Below, one piece after another: positions 1-7,997 of a DNA stretch of 64,000 nt. The position numbers and the translations under genes were made by a program. Under the pieces are notes generated by a model, which had not been told where the DNA came from, did not search any database, and saw only the letters and a list, made by a program, of their open reading frames with translations. Source of the stretch: Pontibacter russatus (GTDB taxonomy: Bacteria > Bacteroidota > Bacteroidia > Cytophagales > Hymenobacteraceae); NCBI RefSeq assembly GCF_009931655.1, contig NZ_CP047984.1, forward strand, positions 4,667,001-4,731,000, written 5' to 3'. Each line of letters begins with the position of its first letter. Within the stretch, counting starts at the first letter, position 1.

Positions 1-90
1 ACTAAGCCGGTGACGTTCGCCTCGCTGGTGGATGTGATGAAAACGCTGAGCAAGTACTGGTTTGAGATTGTAGAACTTCCAAAACCTTGA
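1..90 (+). CDS. Response regulator receiver, C-terminal end only (Rcp1 type)
   Basis: The window opens inside a gene. Reading frame 1 gives 29 residues and stops at TGA (88-90). It begins TKPVTFASLVDVMKTLS and continues with YWFEIVELP. The KPV(T)F followed by the YWxxxVxLP tail is the usual end of stand-alone Rcp1-like response regulators, which take phosphate from bacteriophytochrome-type or hybrid kinases. The receiver-kinase starting at 292 lies directly downstream, so the two probably belong to one signalling locus. The phospho-acceptor half of the protein is outside the window, so the assignment rests on the tail alone. Confidence 0.7.
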   Translation, partial: TKPVTFASLVDVMKTLSKYWFEIVELPKP

Positions 91-281
91 AGTTTGGGAG
101 TTAGAGAGTTATATATAGGTTTTATATATAGCTGAGATTTCTATATAGGTGAGATTTCGCTCTTCAACATGGATTTTAGACAGGACAAGAGGGTTATATA
201 AATTCTCTGATTCTGTTTTTATTCTTTAACTCCCACACTCTTTAACCTTCTAACTTCCTAACCCTCTAACTCCCAAATTTC
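89..281. repeat. Spacer bracketed by inverted arms (IR bracket 1)
   Basis: Bases 89-110 and 260-281 are reverse complements at 20 of 22 positions. The left arm starts on the stop codon of the response regulator and the right arm ends about 10 nt before the kinase start. Between them the sequence is AT-rich and holds four TATATA motifs. The arms could fold the leader of the kinase mRNA into a long hairpin. Three other spacers in the window show the same architecture with unrelated arm sequences. Confidence 0.75.
227..274. repeat. Tandem octamers, TAAC followed by four pyrimidines
   Basis: Four octamers sit in perfect register at 243-274 (TAACCTTC, TAACTTCC, TAACCCTC, TAACTCCC). A fifth, TAACTCCC at 227-234, is in the same register with one degenerate unit between. 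The array forms most of the right arm of IR bracket 1. It is too short and spacer-free to be a CRISPR. Confidence 0.8.
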
Positions 282-291
282 CGAACTTCTG

Positions 292-1524
292 ATGGCCGAT
301 AAAATCAAAGTGCTGCTGGTGGATGACGATGAGGACGACTTCATCATCACCCGGGATATCATGAATGATATTCCGGGGCGCAACTACCTGCTCGACTGGA
401 CCTCGTCTTTCAGGGAGGCGCTGCGCCTGATAAAAGAAGGGAACCACGACGTGTACCTGGTGGATTACCGGCTGGGCGCGCACAACGGGCTGGAGCTGAT
501 AACAACGGCAGTGGAGGAGGGGGCCAGCGCGCCTTTCATCCTCCTGACAGGGCAAAGCGACCGCGAGACAGACGAAAAAGCCATGCACGCCGGTGCCCTG
601 GATTACCTGGTGAAAGGCACCTTCAACCCTTTCGACCTGGAGCGCTCCATCCGCTACAGCATCGAGCATGCGCAAAGCCTGGCCGAGATCCAGAAACTGA
701 ACAGCGAGCTGGAGGAGCGCGTGGAGGAGCGGACGCAGGAACTGGCCGAGGCCATCAAAAAGCTGGAGCACACCAACAGGAGCCTTTACCGGGCAAAGCA
801 GGAAATACACAAGGCCCTTCAGAAAGAAAAGGAACTGCACGAGCTCAAGTCCCGCTTCGTCACCATCGCCTCCCACGAGTTCAGGACACCGCTCAGCACG
901 GTGCTGTCCTCAGCCTCGCTCATCAGCAAATACAAAGGGCTGGAGGACGATGACAAGCGGCAGAAGCACGTGGACCGCATTAAGTCGGCCGTCACCAACC
1001 TGACCACCATCCTCAACGATTTCCTCTCCATGAGCCGGATTGAGGAAGGGAAGATATATAACCTGCCCACCACGTTTAACCTGAAAGCCTTCACACAGGA
1101 AATTGTGGAAGAAATGCAGGGGTTCCTGAAAGAGGGCCAGCAGATAGATTACCGGCACCTGAGCGCGGAGGAGTCGATCAGCATCGACAAGCAGCTGCTC
1201 AAAAACATTCTGCTCAACCTGCTGACCAACAGCAGCAAGTACTCCGGCGAGGGTAAGCCAATCCAACTGTCCACGGTCATTGCGGACAGCAGCGCCACCA
1301 TCACCGTGCAGGACTATGGCATTGGCATTCCGAAAGCCGACCAGACCCATCTGTTCACGCCCTTCTTCCGGGCCCAGAACGTAACTAATATACAAGGCTC
1401 AGGCCTGGGGCTGAACATCGTGAAAAAGTACGTCGAGATTATGAGCGGCACACTGGAGTACGAGAGCGAACTGAACCAGGGCAGTACGTTTACCATTTGC
1501 TTACCTAACGCAGCCGAAGCATGA
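292..1524 (+). CDS. Receiver-histidine kinase hybrid
   Basis: This 410-aa cytoplasmic sensor kinase has an N-terminal receiver domain (about residues 5-125), with the acidic cluster DDDEDD, phospho-acceptor Asp58 in YLVDYRLG and Lys108. A charged coiled coil follows (about 130-188). The HisKA helix carries His195 in ASHEFRTP, and the HATPase_c domain shows NLLTNSSKYS, DYGIGIP and GSGLGLNIV. There are no membrane segments, so it probably relays a phosphate delivered to its receiver. Its stop overlaps the start of the next gene by 4 nt (ATGA), which indicates translational coupling with the receiver-Crp protein. Annotation as a response regulator with kinase output is secure; the stimulus is unknown. 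Confidence 0.93.
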   Translation: MADKIKVLLVDDDEDDFIITRDIMNDIPGRNYLLDWTSSFREALRLIKEGNHDVYLVDYRLGAHNGLELITTAVEEGASAPFILLTGQSDRETDEKAMHAGALDYLVKGTFNPFDLERSIRYSIEHAQSLAEIQKLNSELEERVEERTQELAEAIKKLEHTNRSLYRAKQEIHKALQKEKELHELKSRFVTIASHEFRTPLSTVLSSASLISKYKGLEDDDKRQKHVDRIKSAVTNLTTILNDFLSMSRIEEGKIYNLPTTFNLKAFTQEIVEEMQGFLKEGQQIDYRHLSAEESISIDKQLLKNILLNLLTNSSKYSGEGKPIQLSTVIADSSATITVQDYGIGIPKADQTHLFTPFFRAQNVTNIQGSGLGLNIVKKYVEIMSGTLEYESELNQGSTFTICLPNAAEA

Positions 1525-2582
1525 AAAAAATATTATTGATAGAAGACAACCCTGAGATACGGGAGAACACGGCCGAGATACTGCTGCTGGCCAATTATGA
1601 GGTGTTGGAGGCCGGCAACGGCAGAATCGGGGTCGACCTGGCCCGCAAAGAGCACCCGGACCTGATCATCTGCGACATCATGATGCCGCAGCTGGATGGC
1701 TACGGGGTGTTGCACCTGCTGAGCAAGGACCCCGCGACGGCCAGCATTCCCTTCATTTTCCTCACGGCCAAGTCGGAGAAGGAGGATTTCCGAAAAGGCA
1801 TGAACCTGGGGGCGGACGATTATCTGACCAAGCCCTTTGACGACGTGGAGCTGCTGGATGCCATTGAGATGCGCCTGAAAAAGAACGAGATCCTGAAGGC
1901 CGATTTCAAGAAGACGGCGGAGGGCCTCGACCAGTTTATGCAGGAGGCGAGAGGCTATGAGGAGCTGGAGAAACTCATATCGGACAACCAAAAACTCACA
2001 AGCCTCCGGAAAAAGCAGAACCTGTTTATGGAAGGCAACCGGCCCAACGCGCTGTACTTTCTGAACAAAGGGAGGGTGAAAGCCTATAAATCGAACGAGG
2101 AGGGGCGGGAGTACATCACTACCCTCTACAAAGACGGCGACTTTATCGGCTACCTCGATCTGCTGGAGGAGACCCCGTACCGCGAGTCGGCGATGGCGAT
2201 GGAGGATTCGGAGGTCTACGTGATCCCGAAGGAGGACTTTTTCTCGCTGCTGCACCGCAACCGCGATGTGGCCAGCAAGTTCATCCGGATCCTCTCCGAC
2301 AACCTCGCTGACCGCGAAGAGCGCCTCCTCAAGCTGGCTTACAACTCGGTGCGCAAGCGCGTGGCCGAGGCGCTGCTGCTGGTGGAGAAGCAGTACCAGC
2401 ACGAGGCGGGGGGGCAGAAGCAAATTTCGATCTCGCGGGAGGATCTGGCCAGCATCGTGGGGGCCTCCAAAGAGACCGTTATCCGCACCCTCGCCGACTT
2501 TAAGGACGAAAAACTCATCGACAGCCAGGGAAGCCGCATCACCATTCTGCAACTGGAAAAACTCGCCCATATGCGCAACTAA
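1521..2582 (+). CDS. Receiver-Crp/Fnr hybrid transcription factor
   Basis: This 353-aa protein joins a CheY-like receiver (Asp52 in IICDIMMPQLDG, Thr82, Lys104) to a cyclic-nucleotide-binding-like beta barrel (about 150-265). A Crp-type winged helix-turn-helix follows (about 285-350), with ISREDLASIVGASKETVIRTL as recognition region. It is therefore a phosphorylation-controlled Crp-family regulator rather than a simple cAMP sensor. It overlaps the preceding kinase by 4 nt, so the two very likely form a cognate pair. Targets cannot be read from the window. Confidence 0.93.
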   Translation: MKKILLIEDNPEIRENTAEILLLANYEVLEAGNGRIGVDLARKEHPDLIICDIMMPQLDGYGVLHLLSKDPATASIPFIFLTAKSEKEDFRKGMNLGADDYLTKPFDDVELLDAIEMRLKKNEILKADFKKTAEGLDQFMQEARGYEELEKLISDNQKLTSLRKKQNLFMEGNRPNALYFLNKGRVKAYKSNEEGREYITTLYKDGDFIGYLDLLEETPYRESAMAMEDSEVYVIPKEDFFSLLHRNRDVASKFIRILSDNLADREERLLKLAYNSVRKRVAEALLLVEKQYQHEAGGQKQISISREDLASIVGASKETVIRTLADFKDEKLIDSQGSRITILQLEKLAHMRN

Positions 2583-2736
2583 AGGATAGAGAAGCAGGAA
2601 GCCATATATAAACCTGTGGCCTGGCGAAAGCAATGACTGCTGGTAAGGTGATATATATCTGCACAGGAACTGACAATGGTCATGTTTATTACTTGTCGGC
2701 TTTCAGAACTTTGCAGGGTAAGTTGAGAAATACACC

Positions 2737-3999
2737 ATGCAGCATGCCTTTAAGGTTCTGACCTTATCCTATAAAGACGCCCCGATTGCCGTACGCGAGG
2801 CAGTAGCCCTGAACGAGATAGCCTGCAAAAACCTGCTGGACAAGATCCGGGAGTTTACGGACGCCCGCGACGTGCTGGTGCTGTCTACCTGCAACCGCAC
2901 CGAGGTGTACTACGCTTCCGGTGCCGACCTCTCCCGCGAACTTATCAAACTCATCGCCCTTGAGAAAGGCTTTATCGCCACCCGGCACGTCTCTCCCTAT
3001 TTCAGGAGCATCACGCAGCCCGAGGCCGCTGTGCAGCACCTCTTTTACGTGGCGCTGGGGCTGGAGTCGCAGGTGGTGGGCGACATGCAGATACTGAACC
3101 AGGTGAAGAAAGCCTACCAGTGGACGGCGGACGCCGGTATGGCGGGCCCTTTCCTGCACCGGCTGCTGCACACCGTTTTTGCCGCCAACAAGCAGGTGGT
3201 GAACGAAACCGCCTTCCGCGACGGTGCGGCCTCCGTGTCTTACGCCACCGTGGAACTGGTGGAGGAACTGACAAGGCGGATGGAGAACCCGCGTGTGCTC
3301 ATGATAGGGGTGGGCGAGATTGGGGCCGACGTGTGTGATAACTTCCAGAAGTCGAAGTTGCAGAACATCACCATTGCCAACAGGACGTACCACAAAGCGC
3401 TGGAACTGGCACAGCGGACCGGGGCCAGCGCCGTGTATTGGGAAAACGTGTGGGAAGAAATAGCGCAGGCCGACGTGGTCATTTCCTCGGTGCCTGGCGA
3501 CTGTTTCTTTATCAGCAGGGAGGCCATTGCCGCATACACCCTGCATACACCCAAGAATTTTATAGACTTGTCGATGCCCCGCAGCGTGGACGCCTCACTG
3601 GAGACACTGGAGGGCGTGACGGTACACAACATCGACGACATCCGCAGCCGTGCGACCGAGGCGCTGGAACTGCGGCTGGCGGCCATTCCGGAGGTAAAAG
3701 CAATTGCCGCGGAGGCAGCAGCTGGCTTCCACGCCTGGACAAAGGAAATGGCCATGTCGCCGGCGCTGCAGCAGTTCAAAAACAGGCTGGAGGAGATCAG
3801 GCAGCAGGAGATGGCCCGCTACCTCAAAAACATGAGCGCCGCCGAGACAGAGGCCGTAGAGGCTATCACCAAAAACATCATGAACAAAATCATCAAGCTG
3901 CCGGCGCTGGAGCTGAAAGGCGCCTGCCTGCGCGGGGAGTCTGAGGCGCTGCTCGAGGGCCTGAGCACTCTTTTCCAACTGGACAGGCAGGAAGCGTAA
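2737..3999 (+). CDS. hemA: Glutamyl-tRNA reductase
   Basis: HemA reduces glutamyl-tRNA(Glu) to glutamate-1-semialdehyde, the first committed step of C5-pathway tetrapyrrole synthesis. The 420-aa length is normal. The catalytic Cys52 lies in VLSTCNRTEVYY, the family signature, and VLMIGVGEIG marks the NADPH-binding Rossmann domain. The C-terminal dimerisation helices are present. The start at 2737 gives the expected N-terminus. A GAACTTTG at 2706-2713 is one mismatch from the Bacteroidota -7 element and may be its promoter. No other hem genes follow, so it is transcribed alone here. Confidence 0.97.
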   Translation: MQHAFKVLTLSYKDAPIAVREAVALNEIACKNLLDKIREFTDARDVLVLSTCNRTEVYYASGADLSRELIKLIALEKGFIATRHVSPYFRSITQPEAAVQHLFYVALGLESQVVGDMQILNQVKKAYQWTADAGMAGPFLHRLLHTVFAANKQVVNETAFRDGAASVSYATVELVEELTRRMENPRVLMIGVGEIGADVCDNFQKSKLQNITIANRTYHKALELAQRTGASAVYWENVWEEIAQADVVISSVPGDCFFISREAIAAYTLHTPKNFIDLSMPRSVDASLETLEGVTVHNIDDIRSRATEALELRLAAIPEVKAIAAEAAAGFHAWTKEMAMSPALQQFKNRLEEIRQQEMARYLKNMSAAETEAVEAITKNIMNKIIKLPALELKGACLRGESEALLEGLSTLFQLDRQEA

Positions 4000-4086
4000 T
4001 TTCCTTGTGCATCTATATAAATCTGGTGGCTTATATATGATATCTGTTGTTACACAGGCTTCGTTGTCTCCCTTGGAAGGCTGCCT

Positions 4087-4330
4087 ATATATGGCGCGAG
4101 CGTCCCCGCTCGTCTCTGCTCTCACAGGGCCTCCGGCCCGCGGTTATATATAGACGCAACCATATAGGGACTCAACCTAAATGGGTTGTATCTATATATA
4201 CTACATATATAGCATGGGGGCAGTGGCCATCGTGCGTATATGATGGGTTTCCGGAATGGCGGCCTGCATCATATAGGCGACCAGAGGCCGGAAAATAGCA
4301 AGTCACGGGCGGTGACACTCGCGCCATATT
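4087..4330. repeat. Structured spacer with inverted GC-rich arms (IR bracket 4)
   Basis: The 558-nt gap between hemA and yceI holds no convincing gene. Its centre is bracketed by 4087-4116 (core ATGGCGCGAGCGTCCCCGC) and 4301-4330, an imperfect reverse complement. A third, degenerate copy of the same arm lies far away at 28976-29003, so this is a dispersed repeat family. The interior is rich in TATATA and has small palindromic stretches. Possible natures are a remnant miniature element or a structured RNA. Confidence 0.6.
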
Positions 4331-4500
4331 AGGCTGGCCTCTCATATTCGCTTTCGCTGCAAACCCCTGAGACACTTCAAAAGAAACCTTCTGGCAAGCT
4401 ACTGACTTCCGGCTAATTCACCTGCTGGCTGGTTTTTCAGGAATAATAAAAAAAAGCGGAACAATTTTCCTGTATTATATGTATATACATTAAATGTTTG

Positions 4501-4508
4501 TACATTTG
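4501..4508 (+). promoter_or_regulatory. Probable -7 element for yceI
   Basis: TACATTTG matches the Bacteroidota -7 consensus TAnnTTTG exactly, 49 nt before the yceI start codon. The -33 position 19 nt upstream reads TATG rather than TTTG, so only half of the promoter is convincing. Confidence 0.5.
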
Positions 4509-4557
4509 TATCACGATACAGAGGAAAATTACATAAGAACTATAAACAGAAACAGAT

Positions 4558-5094
4558 ATGGCAAATGTAAAATGGGCAGTAGACCCGACACACAGCGAAG
4601 TACAGTTTAAAGTAAAGCACCTGATGATCACAACCGTGACAGGCTACTTTAACACTTTTAACGTAGAGGCTGAAAGCGAGGACGATCAGTTTAACGGCGC
4701 GCACAACATTGTGTTTACCGCCGATGTGAACTCCATCAGCACCAACAACGAGCAGCGCGACACGCACCTGAAGTCACCCGACTTCTTCGACGCCGCCCAA
4801 CACGATGAGATCCGCTTCGTAGGCAACAGGTATGAGAACACCGGCGGCAACGATTTTAAACTGCATGGCGACCTGACCATCCGGGACACAACCAAGCCGG
4901 TAACAGTGAATGTGGAGTTCGGAGGAATTGTGGTAGACCCTTACGGACAGACAAAAGCAGGCTTCACCGTGAATGGCAAGATCAGCCGCAAGGATTTTGG
5001 CCTGACCTGGAACGCTGTAACCGAGGCGGGCAGTGTAGTGGTAAGCGACGATATTAAAATACAGGCTGAGATCCAGTTAGTAAAGCAGGCATAA
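4558..5094 (+). CDS. YceI-family lipocalin-like protein
   Basis: This 178-aa protein has the YceI opening WAVDPTHSEVQFKVKHL and the later signature TKAGFTVNGKISRKDFGL. The family forms an extended beta barrel that binds polyprenyl or other long hydrophobic molecules and is often induced by stress. There is no signal peptide here, so the protein is probably cytoplasmic, unlike E. coli YceI. It is a single-gene unit with its own -7 element (4501-4508) and a strong terminator (5107-5148). The ligand is unknown. Confidence 0.93.
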   Translation: MANVKWAVDPTHSEVQFKVKHLMITTVTGYFNTFNVEAESEDDQFNGAHNIVFTADVNSISTNNEQRDTHLKSPDFFDAAQHDEIRFVGNRYENTGGNDFKLHGDLTIRDTTKPVTVNVEFGGIVVDPYGQTKAGFTVNGKISRKDFGLTWNAVTEAGSVVVSDDIKIQAEIQLVKQA

Positions 5095-5106
5095 GCAAGC
5101 GCATGT

Positions 5107-5148
5107 AAAAACCGGCAGGCAGTTTTAAGAAGCTGCCTGCCGGTTTTT
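5107..5148 (+). terminator. Rho-independent terminator of yceI
   Basis: A 16-nt inverted repeat (ACCGGCAGGCAG paired with CTGCCTGCCGGT, extended by A/T runs) encloses a 10-nt loop and ends in TTTTT, 12 nt after the yceI stop. The flanking A-run would let it work on the other strand too. Confidence 0.9.
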
Positions 5149-5231
5149 GCATTTATATATAGAGTAGCGGGAGAGGAATCACAGCAACGCCATTATAACG
5201 AGCCAGCCCACGGCCTGAACTACTGCTCTCA

Positions 5232-5269
5232 TAAAAAAACAACAGCCCTGTAGGGGGGACTACAGGGCT
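5232..5269 (-). terminator. Terminator of the 83-aa minus-strand gene
   Basis: A perfect 10-bp stem (5244-5253 with 5260-5269, AGCCCTGTAG) has a 6-nt loop. On the minus strand it is followed by a T-run at 5232-5239. It lies about 90 nt downstream of the small gene ending at 5359. Confidence 0.8.
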
Positions 5270-5358
5270 AGTTGCCTAATCTAAACACAAACAACCAACA
5301 AATTCTTATTTACTAAAACAGACCAGTTTTTATACCTTAAGCTATATATAGATTCTGA

Positions 5359-5610
5359 TTAATATCGTATAAAGGGAACAGTGAGGCTGATAGAATGGTA
5401 GCTATCGGCCAGGCCAACAAAGTAATCCCCAATGAATATCCCGGCCCCTTTGTTGACAGCGCTGGCTACTTCCACATGATGTACCATATGTCCATCAATG
5501 GTGGCATATCCCACAGGTTCTTCCTCCTGCATATCCGCCTTGAGCAGCGCAATTGCTGAAAGGCATTCGTCTGCTGTGTACTGAGTAGGTTTGGTGAAAG
5601 TAATACTCAT
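5359..5610 (-). CDS. Small hypothetical protein (83 aa)
   Basis: I do not recognise this 83-residue acidic protein. It starts MSITFTKPTQYTADECLSA, has no signal peptide or membrane segment, and is predicted to be soluble. A well-formed terminator downstream on the same strand supports it as a real gene. Codon use resembles its neighbours. The 220 nt upstream (5611-5832) show no further gene. Confidence 0.65.
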   Translation of the reverse strand: MSITFTKPTQYTADECLSAIALLKADMQEEEPVGYATIDGHMVHHVEVASAVNKGAGIFIGDYFVGLADSYHSISLTVPFIRY

Positions 5611-5832
5611 GTGCCGTTAGGTCTTATGGTTTTAGGACGTAACAATTTTACAGAAGTCTGCTCTCAGAGAACAGGAATATTAATGCAGCCAGGTAACACT
5701 GAAAACGGCATTCATTTCATAGAAACATGAGGGGGTATGTGTAGCTGATGTTATGGGAAAGTCTTGTTTACGATTGCCAAGGGGCGATATGAAATGAAAA
5801 TTGGAATATGGAAAATGCCAAAAAGTAACATC

Positions 5833-6918
5833 TTAGTGCCTGCTTTTTTCATGAAATATTTTCGACAAATAGTGACTACAGGTATAAAGCGCCAGGATTG
5901 TCAGCGTCAAAAGTCCCCCCGGGAAGACTAACAGCCACCAGGCGGCCATGTTAGACCGTATCTCAGCTATCATTCTGCCCCAACTGACGAGCGTAGCAGG
6001 AACCCCTATATTCAGAAACGACAAAGTAGACTCCAGCGCGAGCAGCCCTCCTAAGCCAAACGTGAACGCGACAAGCACCGGGCCCAGCAGGTTGGGCAGC
6101 GCCTGTCGCCAGATAAGTTGCCGTGTGTTCAGCCCGATGCTGCGGGCGGCCTCAAAGTAAGGCAAATGCCTGACACGCATCATTTCGGCCCGGGCCAGCC
6201 GCGCGATGCCCGTCCAGGCCGTCAGGCTGATGATGAAACAAAGCGCCAGCACAGAGGGGGGCATAAGGGAGGCGAGCACCAGGATGAGGACGAAGTGTGG
6301 AATGGTGGCCATCGCCTCCGTCAGCCGCAGCACCAGCTGATCTACAGGCACAGCCACCTGGTAACGCAAAGACGCTATATAGCGGTGCAGCAAACGCAAA
6401 ACAGCAGAAAGTAACACAAGCCCCACAGCCCCCAGCACAAAGCTACCTATATATGTCGGCGTACTGAATTTCAGGCGAACGCCCTGCGCTGGCAGGTACA
6501 GCCAGTAATATCCTACGAAAGGCAACCCCAGCAAACACAGCAACAGGTTTTTCCGGCTGGTCCGGAATCCTGTGTCCCCGTAAAACCCGGCGCCCGTGCC
6601 CAGCGCCAGCCCTATCAGCATGGCCAGCGCCATAACCGGGATACTGATATAAAAGGCCGTGCGCGCACCATACAGCATATTCACCAGCACATCCCGCCCC
6701 AGCCCATCGGTGCCCAGAAAATGCGAATCAGCTGCACCTGAGTTTCCGAAAGGCGGCTGGTATATATGCGTCAGGTCGAGATCGTTCGGCCCGTAGGGGA
6801 GCGGGAGCAAGGGCAGCACCAGCACCAGCAAAAGGAGCAAGCCCAGGTAGGTGGCGGCCACACGGAAAAAGAAATATTCTTTCCAGAGCCCTTTTATATC
6901 TCGCCAGGCCCGATTCAT
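5833..6918 (-). CDS. Dipeptide/oligopeptide ABC transporter permease, DppC type
   Basis: This 361-aa inner-membrane permease is the second of the pair in a peptide-type importer. FLGTDGLGRDVL (about 67-78) is the OppC/DppC signature. The EAA loop EAARSIGLNTRQLIWRQALP contacts the ATPase. It is some 60-70 residues longer than typical DppC because of an insert at about 116-190 with two extra hydrophobic segments. The start codon overlaps the stop of the DppB-type gene by 4 nt. No ATPase gene is nearby, so the energising subunits must be encoded elsewhere. Substrate could be peptides, nickel or another DppA-type ligand. Confidence 0.92.
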   Translation of the reverse strand: MNRAWRDIKGLWKEYFFFRVAATYLGLLLLLVLVLPLLPLPYGPNDLDLTHIYQPPFGNSGAADSHFLGTDGLGRDVLVNMLYGARTAFYISIPVMALAMLIGLALGTGAGFYGDTGFRTSRKNLLLCLLGLPFVGYYWLYLPAQGVRLKFSTPTYIGSFVLGAVGLVLLSAVLRLLHRYIASLRYQVAVPVDQLVLRLTEAMATIPHFVLILVLASLMPPSVLALCFIISLTAWTGIARLARAEMMRVRHLPYFEAARSIGLNTRQLIWRQALPNLLGPVLVAFTFGLGGLLALESTLSFLNIGVPATLVSWGRMIAEIRSNMAAWWLLVFPGGLLTLTILALYTCSHYLSKIFHEKSRH

Positions 6919-7988
6919 ATAAGCTGTTGCCTGGTGCGGGGGTCGGCACGCGCATATGCCAGGTCCGCCAGCAGGTAAGCGACAACCCTGAAAACAGCTA
7001 TCATCAGCACAATACCCGTCAGCACGGGGTAGTCGCGCGACAGCACCGCGTCGATGAGCAGGCGGCCGATGCCCGGCACCGCGAAGACTGTTTCAACGAT
7101 CAGGGTGCCAGTGACCAAGGCTGGTATAAAATCAGAGACAATCGTGATAATGGGCAGCAGTGAATTGGGGAGCGCGTGCCGCCGGATGACGGTTTGCCCA
7201 TCCAGTCCTTTTGCCCGGGCGGTGCGGATATAATCAGCCCGCAGCGCGGTGCTGACGGAGTCATACATTTGGCTTGTCAGATAGGGGAGGTTGAAGAGCA
7301 CGAGGCTGAGCATGGGCAGCGCCATAAAATAGGTCCATTGCACCAACTCCTCCCAAAGGCTCAACTCCTGCGGGATATAGTACCCCATGCCGAAAACCGG
7401 GAACAGTTGCAGGAAGCTCGGGTTGGCAAGCAAGACCAGCAGCAGCAGGGCCAGCACGAAGGGAGGGATGCTGTCGATGACGAACAGGAGTGGCAAAAGA
7501 AATTTGCGGAGCCTGCCGCCCCGTTTCCCGGCCATCCGGATGCTTAACTCCAGCGCCAGGAAGAAGGTGACAAGCATGCTGCAGGCGAGGAGCCAGAAGG
7601 TGTTGCCCACTGCCTCCAGCATAACTTTCATAACCGGCTGGCTACTTTTGTAAGACCTGCCCAGGTCTCCCTGCAGTACCCCAAGCAGCCACCGATGGTA
7701 CTGGTTCCGGCTGCCATGCCAGCGCAGCTTGGGAACCAGCGGTTCGGTGGCCGGGGCCACCGAGAAATAAAACAGGGGCAGGTCCTGGCCAGTCCGCTTT
7801 CTATAATCCTGGTAAGCCGCCTGGCGATCCGCTGCCGTGCCTTTGCTGTAGTAGCCGCCGCTGTTTTGCAGGATACGCTCAGACCCGAACGTGCCCGGCA
7901 GCAGCCTGCTCAGCAGGAACACGATGGTAGCCAGCGCCCAAAGTGCGGGTAATGCCTGTAAAAGCCGCTTCAGCAGGTAGGTGCCCAT
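6915..7988 (-). CDS. Dipeptide/oligopeptide ABC transporter permease, DppB type
   Basis: This 357-aa multi-spanning permease starts MGTYLLKRLLQALPALWAL, the usual first helix of DppB/OppB proteins. The EAA loop, with RTARAKGLDGQTVIRRHALP, lies near residue 260, followed by the conserved VETVFAVPGIGRLL. A periplasmic insert after the first helix, common in the family, carries a YYSKGTAADRQAAYQDY stretch. It begins 9 nt after the binding-protein gene stops and overlaps the DppC-type gene by 4 nt, giving one operon of lipoprotein, DppB and DppC. Confidence 0.93.
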   Translation of the reverse strand: MGTYLLKRLLQALPALWALATIVFLLSRLLPGTFGSERILQNSGGYYSKGTAADRQAAYQDYRKRTGQDLPLFYFSVAPATEPLVPKLRWHGSRNQYHRWLLGVLQGDLGRSYKSSQPVMKVMLEAVGNTFWLLACSMLVTFFLALELSIRMAGKRGGRLRKFLLPLLFVIDSIPPFVLALLLLVLLANPSFLQLFPVFGMGYYIPQELSLWEELVQWTYFMALPMLSLVLFNLPYLTSQMYDSVSTALRADYIRTARAKGLDGQTVIRRHALPNSLLPIITIVSDFIPALVTGTLIVETVFAVPGIGRLLIDAVLSRDYPVLTGIVLMIAVFRVVAYLLADLAYARADPRTRQQLI

Positions 7989-7997
7989 CGCAGGATG

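Noticed and set aside
227..274. Possible CRISPR array
   Set aside because: The units are contiguous 8-mers without spacers, and no cas gene is present. The same holds for the AATCAAC array at 27651.
4047..4375. Open frames on both strands in the hemA-yceI spacer
   Set aside because: They run through repeats and TATATA motifs and show no protein-like features.
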